Origin: Actinomadura barringtoniae
GTDB lineage: Bacteria; Actinomycetota; Actinomycetes; Streptosporangiales; Streptosporangiaceae
Length of the DNA stretch: 64,000 bases
Reading direction: 5' to 3'
Assembly: GCF_017573505.1 (NCBI RefSeq)
Contig: NZ_JAGEOJ010000011.1
Coordinates: 62,001-126,000, forward strand
A program made the translations under genes and the position numbers. The notes under the pieces were generated by a model, which was not told the DNA's origin, made no database searches, and saw nothing but the letters and a program-made list of their open reading frames with translations. The first letter of the stretch is position 1, and every line of letters begins with the position of its first letter. Below are positions 33,282-41,765 of the stretch, in pieces.

Positions 33282-34891
33282 AGGTCCTGCGCCGCAAGAG
33301 CACCATCTCGCTCGACGAACGGCTGACCGCGCTCGCGGCCGCCGCCGACCTCGCCGAGGACCGGCTGGACGACGCGGTGGTCGAACAGGCCCGCGAGGTC
33401 GCCGATCGGGCCGGGGCGCGCGCCGCGCTGTCGGCCGAGCACACGGTCGCGGCGCTGGCCGGGGCGACCGGGAGCGGGAAGTCGTCGCTGTTCAACGCGC
33501 TTTCCGGAACGGAGCTGGCCACGGTCGGCGTGACCCGGCCGACGACCGCGACGGCACAGGCGGCCGGGTGGGATCCGGAGGGCTCCGGGCCGCTGCTGGA
33601 CTGGCTGGAGGTGCCGCGACGGCACGCGGTCGAGGGCGGGGACTCGGGTCTGGACGGCCTGATCCTGCTCGACCTGCCCGACCATGACTCGTTCGAGCTC
33701 GCCCACCGGGTCGAGGTGGACCGGCTCGTCGCGGTGGTCGACCTGCTGGTGTGGGTGCTCGACCCGCAGAAGTACGCAGACGCCGCCGTGCACGAGCGCT
33801 ACCTGCGCCCGCTGGCCCGGCACAAGGACGTCATGGTCGTCGTGCTCAACCAGGTGGACCGGCTGCCGGAGAAGGCGGTCGCGCAGTGCTTGAACGACCT
33901 GCGGGGCCTGCTCGCCGAGGACGGGCTGTCGGGCGTTCCGGTGCTGGCCGTGTCGGCGCGCACCGGGCAGGGCGTTCCGGAGCTGCACAAGATGCTCGCC
34001 GACAAGGTCTCGCGCAGGCAGGCGTGGGCGGCGCGGCTGGCGGCCGACGCCTCCACGGCCGCGGACGCGCTGGCCGAGGCCGCCCACCTGTCGGGTGAAG
34101 GCGAGGCGAAGACGGGCAAGCAGCCCGATCTCGCGGGGCAGCTCACGCTGGCGCTGAGCGCGGCGGCGGGTGTCCCGCTGGTCGTCGACGCGGTCGCCAA
34201 GGCGCACCGGCATCGCGCGGTGGTCGCCACCGGCTGGCCGCTCACCAGGTGGGTGCGGCGGTTCCGGCCCGATCCGTTGCGACGGCTCCGGCTGGGCGGT
34301 GATGGCGGCGGAGCAGGGCGGACCTCGTTGCCCGCGGCCTCTCCCGTTCAACGGTCCGGGGTCGATGTCGCGGTACGCGAGGTCGGGGTCGGTGCCGCCA
34401 AGGGCGTGCCCGAGCCGTGGGCGCGGGCCGTCCGGGAGGCGGCGCGCGCCAACAACGACCGGCTCGCGGGCGCCCTCGACCAGGCCGTGGCCTCCGCCTC
34501 GCTCGGCGCCGCCAAGCGGCCGCGCTGGTGGTCGGTGGTCGGGTTCCTGCAGTGGCTGGTCTTCGCGACGATGGCGGTGGGCGCGCTCTGGCTGCTCCTG
34601 CTCTTCGTCGTGAGCTATCTGAAGCTGCCGGACCTGCCGACGGCGAAGATCGGTGAGATCCCGTGGCCGACCGCGCTGCTGATCGGCGGCGCGGTGGTCG
34701 GGGTCGTGATCGCCCTGTTGTCCCGTGCGGCGGCGTGGCTGGCCGGTCGGCGCCGGGCGCGGAAGGCCAACAAGGTGCTGCGTGCGGCGGTCGCCGACGT
34801 GGGTGAACGGCTGGTCCTCGCACCCGCCCAGGACGAACGGGTCCGCTTCACCGACTTCATGGGCCGGGTGGAGAAGGCGCGGTCCACATAG
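33278..34891 (+). CDS. Dynamin-like/YfjP-type GTPase with two membrane segments, second of the pair
   Basis: A 537-residue GTPase. G1 is GATGSGKSSLFNALSG (about 62-77), G2 is in GVTRPTTATA, G3 in LILLDLPDHDS and G4 in VVLNQVDRLPEK, so unlike its partner all guanine-nucleotide motifs are intact. Two transmembrane segments lie at about 425-450 (WLVFATMAVGALWLLLLFVV) and 465-485, giving a membrane-tethered C-terminal half. GTG start overlapping the previous stop by 4 bases. Annotation pipelines often call it an ABC transporter or GTP-binding protein; the DynB-like reading is mine from layout and topology, at moderate confidence. Confidence 0.75.
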   Translation: MKVLRRKSTISLDERLTALAAAADLAEDRLDDAVVEQAREVADRAGARAALSAEHTVAALAGATGSGKSSLFNALSGTELATVGVTRPTTATAQAAGWDPEGSGPLLDWLEVPRRHAVEGGDSGLDGLILLDLPDHDSFELAHRVEVDRLVAVVDLLVWVLDPQKYADAAVHERYLRPLARHKDVMVVVLNQVDRLPEKAVAQCLNDLRGLLAEDGLSGVPVLAVSARTGQGVPELHKMLADKVSRRQAWAARLAADASTAADALAEAAHLSGEGEAKTGKQPDLAGQLTLALSAAAGVPLVVDAVAKAHRHRAVVATGWPLTRWVRRFRPDPLRRLRLGGDGGGAGRTSLPAASPVQRSGVDVAVREVGVGAAKGVPEPWARAVREAARANNDRLAGALDQAVASASLGAAKRPRWWSVVGFLQWLVFATMAVGALWLLLLFVVSYLKLPDLPTAKIGEIPWPTALLIGGAVVGVVIALLSRAAAWLAGRRRARKANKVLRAAVADVGERLVLAPAQDERVRFTDFMGRVEKARST

Positions 34892-34923
34892 GGAGTCGGC
34901 CGGGGGCGGCGTAGGGAGTCGGC
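34889..34923. repeat. 12-bp direct repeat TAGGGAGTCGGC
   Basis: The 12-mer occurs at 34889-34900 (including the GTPase stop codon) and again at 34912-34923. Probably slippage; no symmetry. Confidence 0.6.
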
Positions 34924-34945
34924 TTCGGGGCGGTCGACCGTTTAG

Positions 34946-34964
34946 TTAGCTTAGGCTAGCCTCA
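34946..34964. promoter_or_regulatory. Iron box (IdeR/DmdR-type) before the FecCD permeases
   Basis: TTAGCTTAGGCTAGCCTCA matches the 19-bp consensus TTAGGTTAGGCTAACCTAA at 16 positions. It ends only 4 bases before the GTG start, so either translation starts further downstream or the transcript is leaderless. Confidence 0.8.
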
Positions 34965-34968
34965 TCTC

Positions 34969-36018
34969 GTGCTGTCCTCGTCCGTGCGGAAGATCCCCGT
35001 CGACCGCCCGGCGCGCACCGGCGGACCGCGCCGGGGCCGATGGGGCGGCATGGCCCTTCTCTTCGTCCTGCTGATCCTGGCCGTGATGGCCAGCTTCGCC
35101 ATCGGCGCCGAGCACATCCCGCTCGGCAAGGTGGCCGAGGGCGTCTTCTCGCCGGACGGATCCAAGGACGCGCTGATCATCCAGGAGCTGCGGCTGCCGC
35201 GTACCGTGCTCGGCGTCGTCGTGGGCGTCGCGCTCGGGCTGGCCGGCGCCATGATGCAGGCGCTGACCCGCAACCCGCTCGCCGAACCGGGACTGCTCGG
35301 CGTGAACGGCGGCGCCGCGCTCGCGGTGGTCGTCGTCATCGGGCTGTTCCGCGTGGACGACGTGCTCCTCTACATCTGGGCCGCGTTCGCGGGGGCTGCG
35401 GGCGCCGCCGTTCTGGTCTATCTGATCGGGGCACGCGGGCGCGGTGGCACCTCACCGGCCCGGCTGGTGCTGGCGGGCGCGGCGGTCAACGCCGTCTTCA
35501 GCGCGCTGACCGCCGGGCTGATGCTGCTGACGCCGCGCACGTTCAACAGCTTCCGGTTCTGGCAGGTCGGGACGCTTGGCAACCGGGACATGGGCGTCTT
35601 CTACCGGGTGCTGCCGTTCATCGTCGTCGGCACGATCCTCGCGCTGGTCCTCGCGCGTCCGCTGAACGCGCTGGGGTTGGGCGAGGAGACCGGGAAGGCG
35701 CTCGGCGCGAAGCTCGAACGGACCCGGGCCTGGGGCGCGTTCACGATCGTGCTGCTGTGCGGGGCCGCGACCGCGGCGGTCGGGCCGATCACCTTCCTGG
35801 GGCTCGCCGTCCCGTTCATCGTCCGGACCGTCATCGGCCCCGACCAGCGGTGGGTGCTGCCCTACTCGGCGCTGCTCGCACCGGTCCTGCTGCTCTGCGC
35901 GGACATCACGGGCCGGGTCGTCACGCCCGGCGAGCTGGAGACCGGCATCGTCACCGCGTTCCTCGGGGCGCCGCTGTTCATGGTGATGGTGCGGCGGGGA
36001 AGGACGCGCGACCTGTGA
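34969..36018 (+). CDS. FecCD-type iron-siderophore ABC transporter permease 1
   Basis: A 349-residue membrane protein with about nine to ten hydrophobic segments and FecCD hallmarks: LRLPRTVLGVVVGVALGLAGAMMQALTRNPLAEPGLLGV, and GPITFLGLAVPFIVRTVIGPDQR near 280-300, read here in parts. It forms half of the inner-membrane channel for ferric siderophores. The annotated GTG is only 4 bases from the iron box and has no ribosome site; GTG 34984 or ATG 35050 (preceded by GGGGCGGC) are alternatives. The stop overlaps the start of permease 2 (GTGA). Neither the binding protein nor the ATPase is adjacent. Confidence 0.88.
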   Translation: MLSSSVRKIPVDRPARTGGPRRGRWGGMALLFVLLILAVMASFAIGAEHIPLGKVAEGVFSPDGSKDALIIQELRLPRTVLGVVVGVALGLAGAMMQALTRNPLAEPGLLGVNGGAALAVVVVIGLFRVDDVLLYIWAAFAGAAGAAVLVYLIGARGRGGTSPARLVLAGAAVNAVFSALTAGLMLLTPRTFNSFRFWQVGTLGNRDMGVFYRVLPFIVVGTILALVLARPLNALGLGEETGKALGAKLERTRAWGAFTIVLLCGAATAAVGPITFLGLAVPFIVRTVIGPDQRWVLPYSALLAPVLLLCADITGRVVTPGELETGIVTAFLGAPLFMVMVRRGRTRDL

Positions 36019-37052
36019 GCAAGGTGATTCGGGGACGGGTGGCGCGTGTGGGCGCGCTCTCGATGCGCTGGGATCCCCGCGCCGTGGCGGTATGCGGGGT
36101 GCTGGTGCTGCTCGCCGTCGGTGCCGCCGTCTTCGTCGTCGGCTCGGGCGAGTTCTTCATCCCGGCGCTGGACGTCGTGCGGGCGCTCGTCGGACAGGGC
36201 GACCAGGCCACCGAGTTCATCGTCAACACATTGCGGCTGCCGCGCGCCGTCACCGGACTGCTGGCCGGGCTGGCGCTCGGCATGAGCGGCGCCATCTTCC
36301 AGAGCATCTCCCGAAACCCGCTCGGCAGCCCCGACCTCATCGGCTTCACGACGGGCTCGGCGACCGGCGCGCTGCTGCAGATCCTCGTCTTCGGCGGCGG
36401 CGCCGTCGCCATCACGATGAGCTCGGTCGCCGGTGCCGTGCTGACCGCGCTGGTCGTCTACCTGATGGCCTATCGGGGCGGGGGAGTGCACGGCGTCCGG
36501 CTCGTGCTCATCGGAGTCGGCGCGGCGGCGATGCTGGAGGCGCTGAACTCCTACCTCATCACGCGCGCCGAACTCCGCCAGGCCTACGAGGCGGCGTTCT
36601 GGCTGACCGGCAGCCTGAACGGGCGCGGCTGGAGCCAGGCCATTCCGCTGGCGATCGCGCTCGCCGTGCTCGTTCCGATGGCGGTCTCGCTCGGCGGACG
36701 CCTCGGGATGGGGGAGCTGGGCGACGACACCGCGCAGGCGCTGGGCGTTCCGGTGCAGCGGACCCGGGCGTTGCTGGTGGTCGCCGGGGTCGGGCTGGTC
36801 GCGGCGGCGACGGCGGCGACCGGTCCGGTGCCGTTCGTCGCGCTGGCCGCCCCGCAGCTCGCGCGGCGGCTGACCCGGCGTCCGGGCGCGCAGCTGGTCC
36901 CGGCGGGACTCGCGGGCGCGGCGCTGCTGGTGTGCGCGGACCTGGTCTCGCTGCATCTGCCGGTCGCGATGCCGGTCGGCGTCGTCACCGGCGTGCTCGG
37001 TGGCGTCTATCTCGCCTGGCTTCTGTTGACGCCTCGACAGGGGCTTAATTAG
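36015..37052 (+). CDS. FecCD-type iron-siderophore ABC transporter permease 2
   Basis: A 345-residue partner permease with the same architecture: LRLPRAVTGLLAGLALGMSG, then FQSISRNPLGSPDLIGFTTG, and GPVPFVALAAPQLARRL near 275-291. It pairs with permease 1 to form the heterodimeric channel (FepD/FepG-like). GTG start overlapping the previous stop by 4 bases. The last codons (L-N-stop) lie within the iron box of the next gene, so the regulator site for the MbtB-like synthetase is built into the end of this gene. Confidence 0.88.
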   Translation: MSKVIRGRVARVGALSMRWDPRAVAVCGVLVLLAVGAAVFVVGSGEFFIPALDVVRALVGQGDQATEFIVNTLRLPRAVTGLLAGLALGMSGAIFQSISRNPLGSPDLIGFTTGSATGALLQILVFGGGAVAITMSSVAGAVLTALVVYLMAYRGGGVHGVRLVLIGVGAAAMLEALNSYLITRAELRQAYEAAFWLTGSLNGRGWSQAIPLAIALAVLVPMAVSLGGRLGMGELGDDTAQALGVPVQRTRALLVVAGVGLVAAATAATGPVPFVALAAPQLARRLTRRPGAQLVPAGLAGAALLVCADLVSLHLPVAMPVGVVTGVLGGVYLAWLLLTPRQGLN

Positions 37053-37067
37053 GTTAGCCTTACCTTA
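37049..37067. promoter_or_regulatory. Iron box before the MbtB-like synthetase
   Basis: TTAGGTTAGCCTTACCTTA matches the reverse form of the 19-bp iron-box consensus at 17 positions, the best site in the window. It overlaps the permease 2 stop codon and lies 13 bases before the GTG start, with GGAGG between. Confidence 0.85.
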
Positions 37068-37080
37068 GTTTGGAGGTTCG

Positions 37081-40000
37081 GTGCTGACCTGGGAAGAGCT
37101 GCAGACCACGCTGGCGGACGTGCTGGGTGAGGGCGCGGCGGCCGACGACAATCTCATCGAGCTCGGCATGGACTCCATCCGGCTCATGCAGCTGACCGGC
37201 CGGTTGCGCAAGCGCGGGATCGAGGTGCGCTTCGCCGAGCTGGCCGAACGCCCGAGCCTCGCGCAGTGGTGGGATCTGCTCGCCGAACGCGGCCAGGTCG
37301 AGGCCCGCCCCGTCGAAGTCGTCGAGGAGGTCGTAGAGCCCGATACTGACGAGCCGTTCGCGCTGGCTCTGATGCAGCACGCGTACTGGATCGGGCGCGA
37401 CTCCGGGCAGGCGCTCGGCGGCGTGGCCGCTCATCTGTACGTGGAGCTGGACGGGCGCGAGATCGATCCGGCGCGCTTCGGGGCGGCGGTGCGCGAGCTG
37501 GTCCAGCGCCACCCGATGCTGCGCGTCGCGGTCACCGATGACGGGACGCAGCGCGTTCTGCCCGAACGGCCCGGACCGGCGGTGACCGTTCACGATCTGC
37601 GCGGGGCGGCCGAGGTCGAGGTCGAGGCCGGGCTGCAACGGGTCCGCGCCGAGATGTCGACGCAGCGGCTGCCGATCGAGACCGGGCGGGTCTTCGACGC
37701 GCGCCTCAGCCTGCTGCCCGGCGGCTCCGCACGACTCCACCTCGACGTGGACATGGTCGCCGCCGACGCGATGAGCTACCGCATCATGCTCGCCGACCTC
37801 GCCGCGCTCTATGAGGGCGAGACCCTCGCGCCCATCCGCTACGGCTACGCGCGCTACCTGGCCGACAACCCGCGCGCCGAGGCCGGCGAGCGCGACCGGC
37901 AGTGGTGGGGCGAACGCCTCGCCGACCTGCCGGGACCGCCCGAGCTGCCCGTCGTCGCCGAGCCCGGCGACCTGGTCGAACGCAAGCACCACTGGCTGTC
38001 GCCGGACGCCAAGCGGCGCTTCATCGCGCGGGCGCACGCCGAGGGCGTCACGCCCGCGATGGCCCTGGCCGCCGTCTTCGCCGAGGTGATCGGCGCCTGG
38101 TCGGCGACGCCTCGCTTCCTGCTCAACCTGCCGCTCTTCCACCGAGAGCCGGTGCACCCGGACGTGGACGCGGTCGTCGGCGACTTCACCGGCTCGATCA
38201 TGCTGGAGGTCGACCTCACCGCCGAGCTGCCGTTCACCAAGCGGGCCCGCGCGCTGCAGGCGACGTTGCACACCTCCGGCACGCACAGCGACTACTCCGG
38301 GCTCGAGGTGCTGCGCGACCTGTCGCGCGCCCGCGGCGAGCAGGTCCTGGCGCCGATCGTCTACACGAGCGCGCTGAACCTGGGCGAGCTGTTCGGCGAG
38401 ACGGTCCGCGGCTCGTTCGGCGAACCGGAATGGATCATCTCCCAGGGCCCGCAAGTGCTGCTGGACGCCCAGGTGACCGAGGTGTCGGGCGGGCTGCTGC
38501 TCAACTGGGACGTGCGTACCCCCGCGTTCCCCGAGGGCGTCGCCGACGCGATGTTCGCCGCGTACACCGGCGCCATCACCCGGCTGGGCGCGCCGGACGC
38601 CGACTGGACCGAGACCCTCCGCGTCGGCGCCACGCCCGAGCAGCTGCGCGTCCGGCATGGCCTGAACGCCACCCCGCCGCCTCCCGCCCGGACGCTGACC
38701 GACGAGTTCTTCCGGCACGCCCGCAAGGAGCCCGCCGCGCCCGCCCTGCACTGGGGCGACGACGGCACGCTGCTCTATGGCGAGGTCGCCGACCGTGCGC
38801 TGCGCGTCGCCGCAAGCCTGATCGCCAGTGGCGTACGGCCAGGGGACCGGGTCTCGATCGAGCTGCCCAAGGGACCGGCGCAGGCCGTCGCCGCTCTCGG
38901 CGTGCTGGCCGCCGGAGCCGCGTACGTGCCGATCGGCGCCGAGCAGCCTCCCGCGCGGCGCGAACGGATCCGTACGAGCGCCGGTGTCGCCGCCTCGATC
39001 ACCGACGAGGACGTTCCGGATCACGCGCCGCTCGTCGAGCCGATCCACGCGCGCCCCGAGCAGGTCGCGTACGTGCTGTTCACCTCGGGGTCGACCGGCG
39101 AGCCGAAGGGCGTCGAGGTCTCGCACGGCGCCGCCATGAACACCATCGGCGACCTCATCGACCGCTTCGGCCTCGGACCCGGCGACTCCACGCTCGCGAT
39201 CTCCGCGCTCGACTTCGACCTGTCGGTGTTCGACCTCTTCGCGCCCTGGTCGTCGGGCGGTGCCGTGGTGATGCCGCTGGAGCACGAACGCCGCGACGCC
39301 GCGCGCTGGGAGGACCTGGCGCGCTGCTGGGCCGTGACCGTGCTGAACTGCGTGCCGTCCGTTCTGGAGATGCTGCTGCGCACCGGCCCCGCGCCGTCGC
39401 TGCGGCTGGTGCTGCTCGGCGGCGACTGGGTCGGCACGCACCTGCCCGCCCTGGTGGCCGAACGAGCGCCCGCCGCCCGCTTCGTCGCGCTCGGCGGAAC
39501 GACCGAGACCGCGATCCACTCCACCGTGCAGGAGGTCGAGGGCGGCGCGGTCCCGGCCGACTGGCACGCCGTCCCGTACGGCGTCCCGCTGCGCGGCGTC
39601 GCATGCCGGGTCGTGGACGAGCTGGGCCGCGACCGGCCGGACTGGGCCACCGGCGAGCTGTGGATCGGCGGCGCGGGCGTCGCCGAGGGCTACGTCGGCG
39701 ATCCGGACCGTACCGCCGACCGTTTCGTGCTGCACGAGGGCACGCGTTGGTACCGGACCGGTGACCTGGCTCGCTACCGCCCGGACGGTGCGCTGGAGTT
39801 CCTCGGCCGCCGCGACCAGCAGGTCAAGGTGCGCGGCTTCCGCATCGAGCTCGGCGAGATCGAGGCCGCTCTCGCCGCGCACCCCTTGGTCGAACGAGCC
39901 GTGGCGTTCGTGGCGAACGGCCGCTTGGCCTGCGCGTTCGTCGGCGGTGGTGAGCGTGACGCACTGCTCGACCACGCCCGCGACCTGCTCCCGCCGCACA

Positions 40001-40443
40001 TGGTCCCGGAGCTGCTGCTGCAGCTGGACGCGCTGCCGCTGACCGCCAACGCCAAGGTCGACCGCAAGGCGCTCGTCGCGCTGGCGAACGCCGAGTCGGG
40101 AGAGTCGGCCTACGTCGCTCCGAAGACCGCGCTGGAAAAGGTCCTGGCGCGCGTCGTCGCCGGAGTCCTGGACGTGGGGCGCGTCGGCGCCGACGACGAC
40201 TTCTTCGCCCTGGGCGGCGACTCGGTGCTGGCGACCACGGTCATCGCCCGGCTGCGCGAGGCGCTCGACACCGGCGCCCTGCCGGTCCGCGTCCTGTTCG
40301 CCGAACGGACCGTCGCCCGCGTCGCCCGCCGCTTCGCCGACCTGGAGGAAACGCCGGGCCGTCTGGAGGCCGTCGCGGGGATCTGGCTGGAGGTCGAGGC
40401 GATGACCGAGGACGAGATCAGCGAGCGTCTGCAGCTGGGCTGA
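37081..40443 (+). CDS. MbtB-like NRPS: ArCP-Cy-A-PCP (hydroxyphenyl-oxazoline/thiazoline synthase)
   Basis: A 1120-residue nonribosomal synthetase. An N-terminal aryl carrier protein has its phosphopantetheine Ser32 in LGMDSIRL. A heterocyclisation domain (about 95-520) shows AYWIGRDS and the DxxxxD motif DMVAAD (224-229) in place of HHxxxDG. The adenylation domain has TSGSTGEPKG near 665; the pocket code I read is DLFNLGLIHK, near Cys codes (DLYNLSLIWK) but compatible with Ser/Thr in Cy-linked modules. A C-terminal PCP carries Ser1048 (LGGDSVL). It condenses and cyclises salicylate with Ser, Thr or Cys. Unlike MbtB (about 1400 residues) it has no thioesterase. It is iron-box controlled; GTG start. 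Confidence 0.9.
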   Translation: MLTWEELQTTLADVLGEGAAADDNLIELGMDSIRLMQLTGRLRKRGIEVRFAELAERPSLAQWWDLLAERGQVEARPVEVVEEVVEPDTDEPFALALMQHAYWIGRDSGQALGGVAAHLYVELDGREIDPARFGAAVRELVQRHPMLRVAVTDDGTQRVLPERPGPAVTVHDLRGAAEVEVEAGLQRVRAEMSTQRLPIETGRVFDARLSLLPGGSARLHLDVDMVAADAMSYRIMLADLAALYEGETLAPIRYGYARYLADNPRAEAGERDRQWWGERLADLPGPPELPVVAEPGDLVERKHHWLSPDAKRRFIARAHAEGVTPAMALAAVFAEVIGAWSATPRFLLNLPLFHREPVHPDVDAVVGDFTGSIMLEVDLTAELPFTKRARALQATLHTSGTHSDYSGLEVLRDLSRARGEQVLAPIVYTSALNLGELFGETVRGSFGEPEWIISQGPQVLLDAQVTEVSGGLLLNWDVRTPAFPEGVADAMFAAYTGAITRLGAPDADWTETLRVGATPEQLRVRHGLNATPPPPARTLTDEFFRHARKEPAAPALHWGDDGTLLYGEVADRALRVAASLIASGVRPGDRVSIELPKGPAQAVAALGVLAAGAAYVPIGAEQPPARRERIRTSAGVAASITDEDVPDHAPLVEPIHARPEQVAYVLFTSGSTGEPKGVEVSHGAAMNTIGDLIDRFGLGPGDSTLAISALDFDLSVFDLFAPWSSGGAVVMPLEHERRDAARWEDLARCWAVTVLNCVPSVLEMLLRTGPAPSLRLVLLGGDWVGTHLPALVAERAPAARFVALGGTTETAIHSTVQEVEGGAVPADWHAVPYGVPLRGVACRVVDELGRDRPDWATGELWIGGAGVAEGYVGDPDRTADRFVLHEGTRWYRTGDLARYRPDGALEFLGRRDQQVKVRGFRIELGEIEAALAAHPLVERAVAFVANGRLACAFVGGGERDALLDHARDLLPPHMVPELLLQLDALPLTANAKVDRKALVALANAESGESAYVAPKTALEKVLARVVAGVLDVGRVGADDDFFALGGDSVLATTVIARLREALDTGALPVRVLFAERTVARVARRFADLEETPGRLEAVAGIWLEVEAMTEDEISERLQLG

Positions 40444-41686
40444 CGTCTGCGGATGGGCCGGTGTCTGGAGATGGGCTGAGCGTCGCCGTACGGAGGCCGG
40501 TGAGCGTGAGCGCGAGCACCAACGCGAGCACCGCGCTCACCGCCCCGTACGCCACGATGGCGTCGCCGGGGGAGAGGTAGCCGCCGAGCGCCCCGGCACC
40601 GAGCGCGCCTATCGCGCCCCCGCCGGTCTCCTGCGCCGACCACAACGCGTTGACCCGGCCAAGGAAACCGTCCGGCGTGTGCGACTGGATGAGGCCGTAC
40701 CGCAGGATCTCCTCGATCGAGGTGACGAAGCCATAGCCGAAGACCACGGCGACCGCGAGGGGTGCGTTGTCGGTCAGGCCGAGGCACGCGAGCGCCACGA
40801 AGCCGCCCACCGACGCCGCCAGCAGGGCTCTTCCCGGGGCGCGCAGGGTGTTGGCCCACCCGCTGGTGACCGATGCGAGGACGGCCCCGCACGCAGGCGC
40901 CGCGTACAGGAGCCCGACCGTGGTGGGCCCGCCGCCGAGGTCCTGGGAGGCGAACGCGGGCATCAGCACGGGGATCCCGCCCGCCACCATGAAGAGAAGG
41001 CCGAGCAGCATCAGCGAGCCCACCACGCGATGCCCGGCGACGAATTTCAGTCCCGAGCCGATGGCCACGAGGGGGTTGCCCGAGGCTTCAGGCTCACTCG
41101 GCTTGAGCTCCGGCAAAGACGTCAGCAGCCCCAGCGTCCCCATGGTGCCGACGGCTGCGGCCGCGTAGTTCCATTCGACGCCGAACGACGAGACCACCAG
41201 CCCGCCGAGCGCGGGCGACGCCATGGACCCGAGGCGTACGGTCAACGCGTTGAGGGCCCCTGCCGCCACGAGCTTGTCCGGCCCCACGAGCGCAGGGGTC
41301 GCGGCCAGCAATGCGGTGATGCTCACACCCGTCGCAAGCCCGTCCCATGCCGCCAGTGCGTAAACGGCGGCGAGCGAAGGCGAGCCGACGAACGCGTTCA
41401 CCGTCAGCAGCGCGAACCCGAGTCCCGCCGCCGCCCGCGCGTACAGCATCAGCCGCCGCCGGTCGTGCCGGTCCGCCAGCACACCGCCCCACAGGAACCC
41501 CGCCAGCAGGGCGAAGCCCTCGGCCGCGGAGACGGCGCCCACATGCACGGTCGAGCCGGTCAGGTCGTACACCTGAACGGGCACGGCGACCATCAGCATG
41601 CCGATCCCGAAGACCGAGACCGTGCGGGCGATGAACACGTTGCGGAACGGCCGGCTGTCGCGCAGCGGGCCGAGGTCCATGAGCAT
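40418..41686 (-). CDS. MFS exporter, EntS-like (siderophore export)
   Basis: A 422-residue MFS protein with about 12 hydrophobic segments, beginning LGPLRDSRPFRNVFIARTVS, with VQVYDLTGSTVHVGAV, the GGVLADRHDRRRLM loop and SIEEILRYGLIQSHTPDGFLGRVNALWSAQETGGGAIG. These are hallmarks of the enterobactin exporter EntS group. Starting at ATG 41686 places it 31 bases from an iron box shared with panD, so it is iron-controlled and very probably exports this locus's siderophore. Its 3' end overlaps the convergent MbtB-like gene by 26 bases. Confidence 0.85.
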   Translation of the reverse strand: MLMDLGPLRDSRPFRNVFIARTVSVFGIGMLMVAVPVQVYDLTGSTVHVGAVSAAEGFALLAGFLWGGVLADRHDRRRLMLYARAAAGLGFALLTVNAFVGSPSLAAVYALAAWDGLATGVSITALLAATPALVGPDKLVAAGALNALTVRLGSMASPALGGLVVSSFGVEWNYAAAAVGTMGTLGLLTSLPELKPSEPEASGNPLVAIGSGLKFVAGHRVVGSLMLLGLLFMVAGGIPVLMPAFASQDLGGGPTTVGLLYAAPACGAVLASVTSGWANTLRAPGRALLAASVGGFVALACLGLTDNAPLAVAVVFGYGFVTSIEEILRYGLIQSHTPDGFLGRVNALWSAQETGGGAIGALGAGALGGYLSPGDAIVAYGAVSAVLALVLALTLTGLRTATLSPSPDTGPSADVSPAADAR

Positions 41687-41717
41687 CGGTGGGGGTTCTC
41701 CTGAACCTGGGGGAGTG

Positions 41718-41740
41718 ACTAAGGTAAGCCTATCCTTAGT
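41718..41740. promoter_or_regulatory. Bidirectional iron box between exporter and panD
   Basis: The site has perfect 7-bp arms ACTAAGG and CCTTAGT and matches 15 of 19 consensus positions in its core. It lies 31 bases from the exporter start and 25 from panD, so one box can serve both directions. Confidence 0.82.
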
Positions 41741-41765
41741 TGATCTGAGAGAAGAGGACTCCCCG

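Noticed and set aside
37060..39999. A 979-codon open frame antisense to the MbtB-like synthetase
   Set aside because: Its translation is Arg/Gly/Val-rich without domains and is the usual antisense shadow of a GC-rich gene; the sense strand has clear NRPS motifs throughout.
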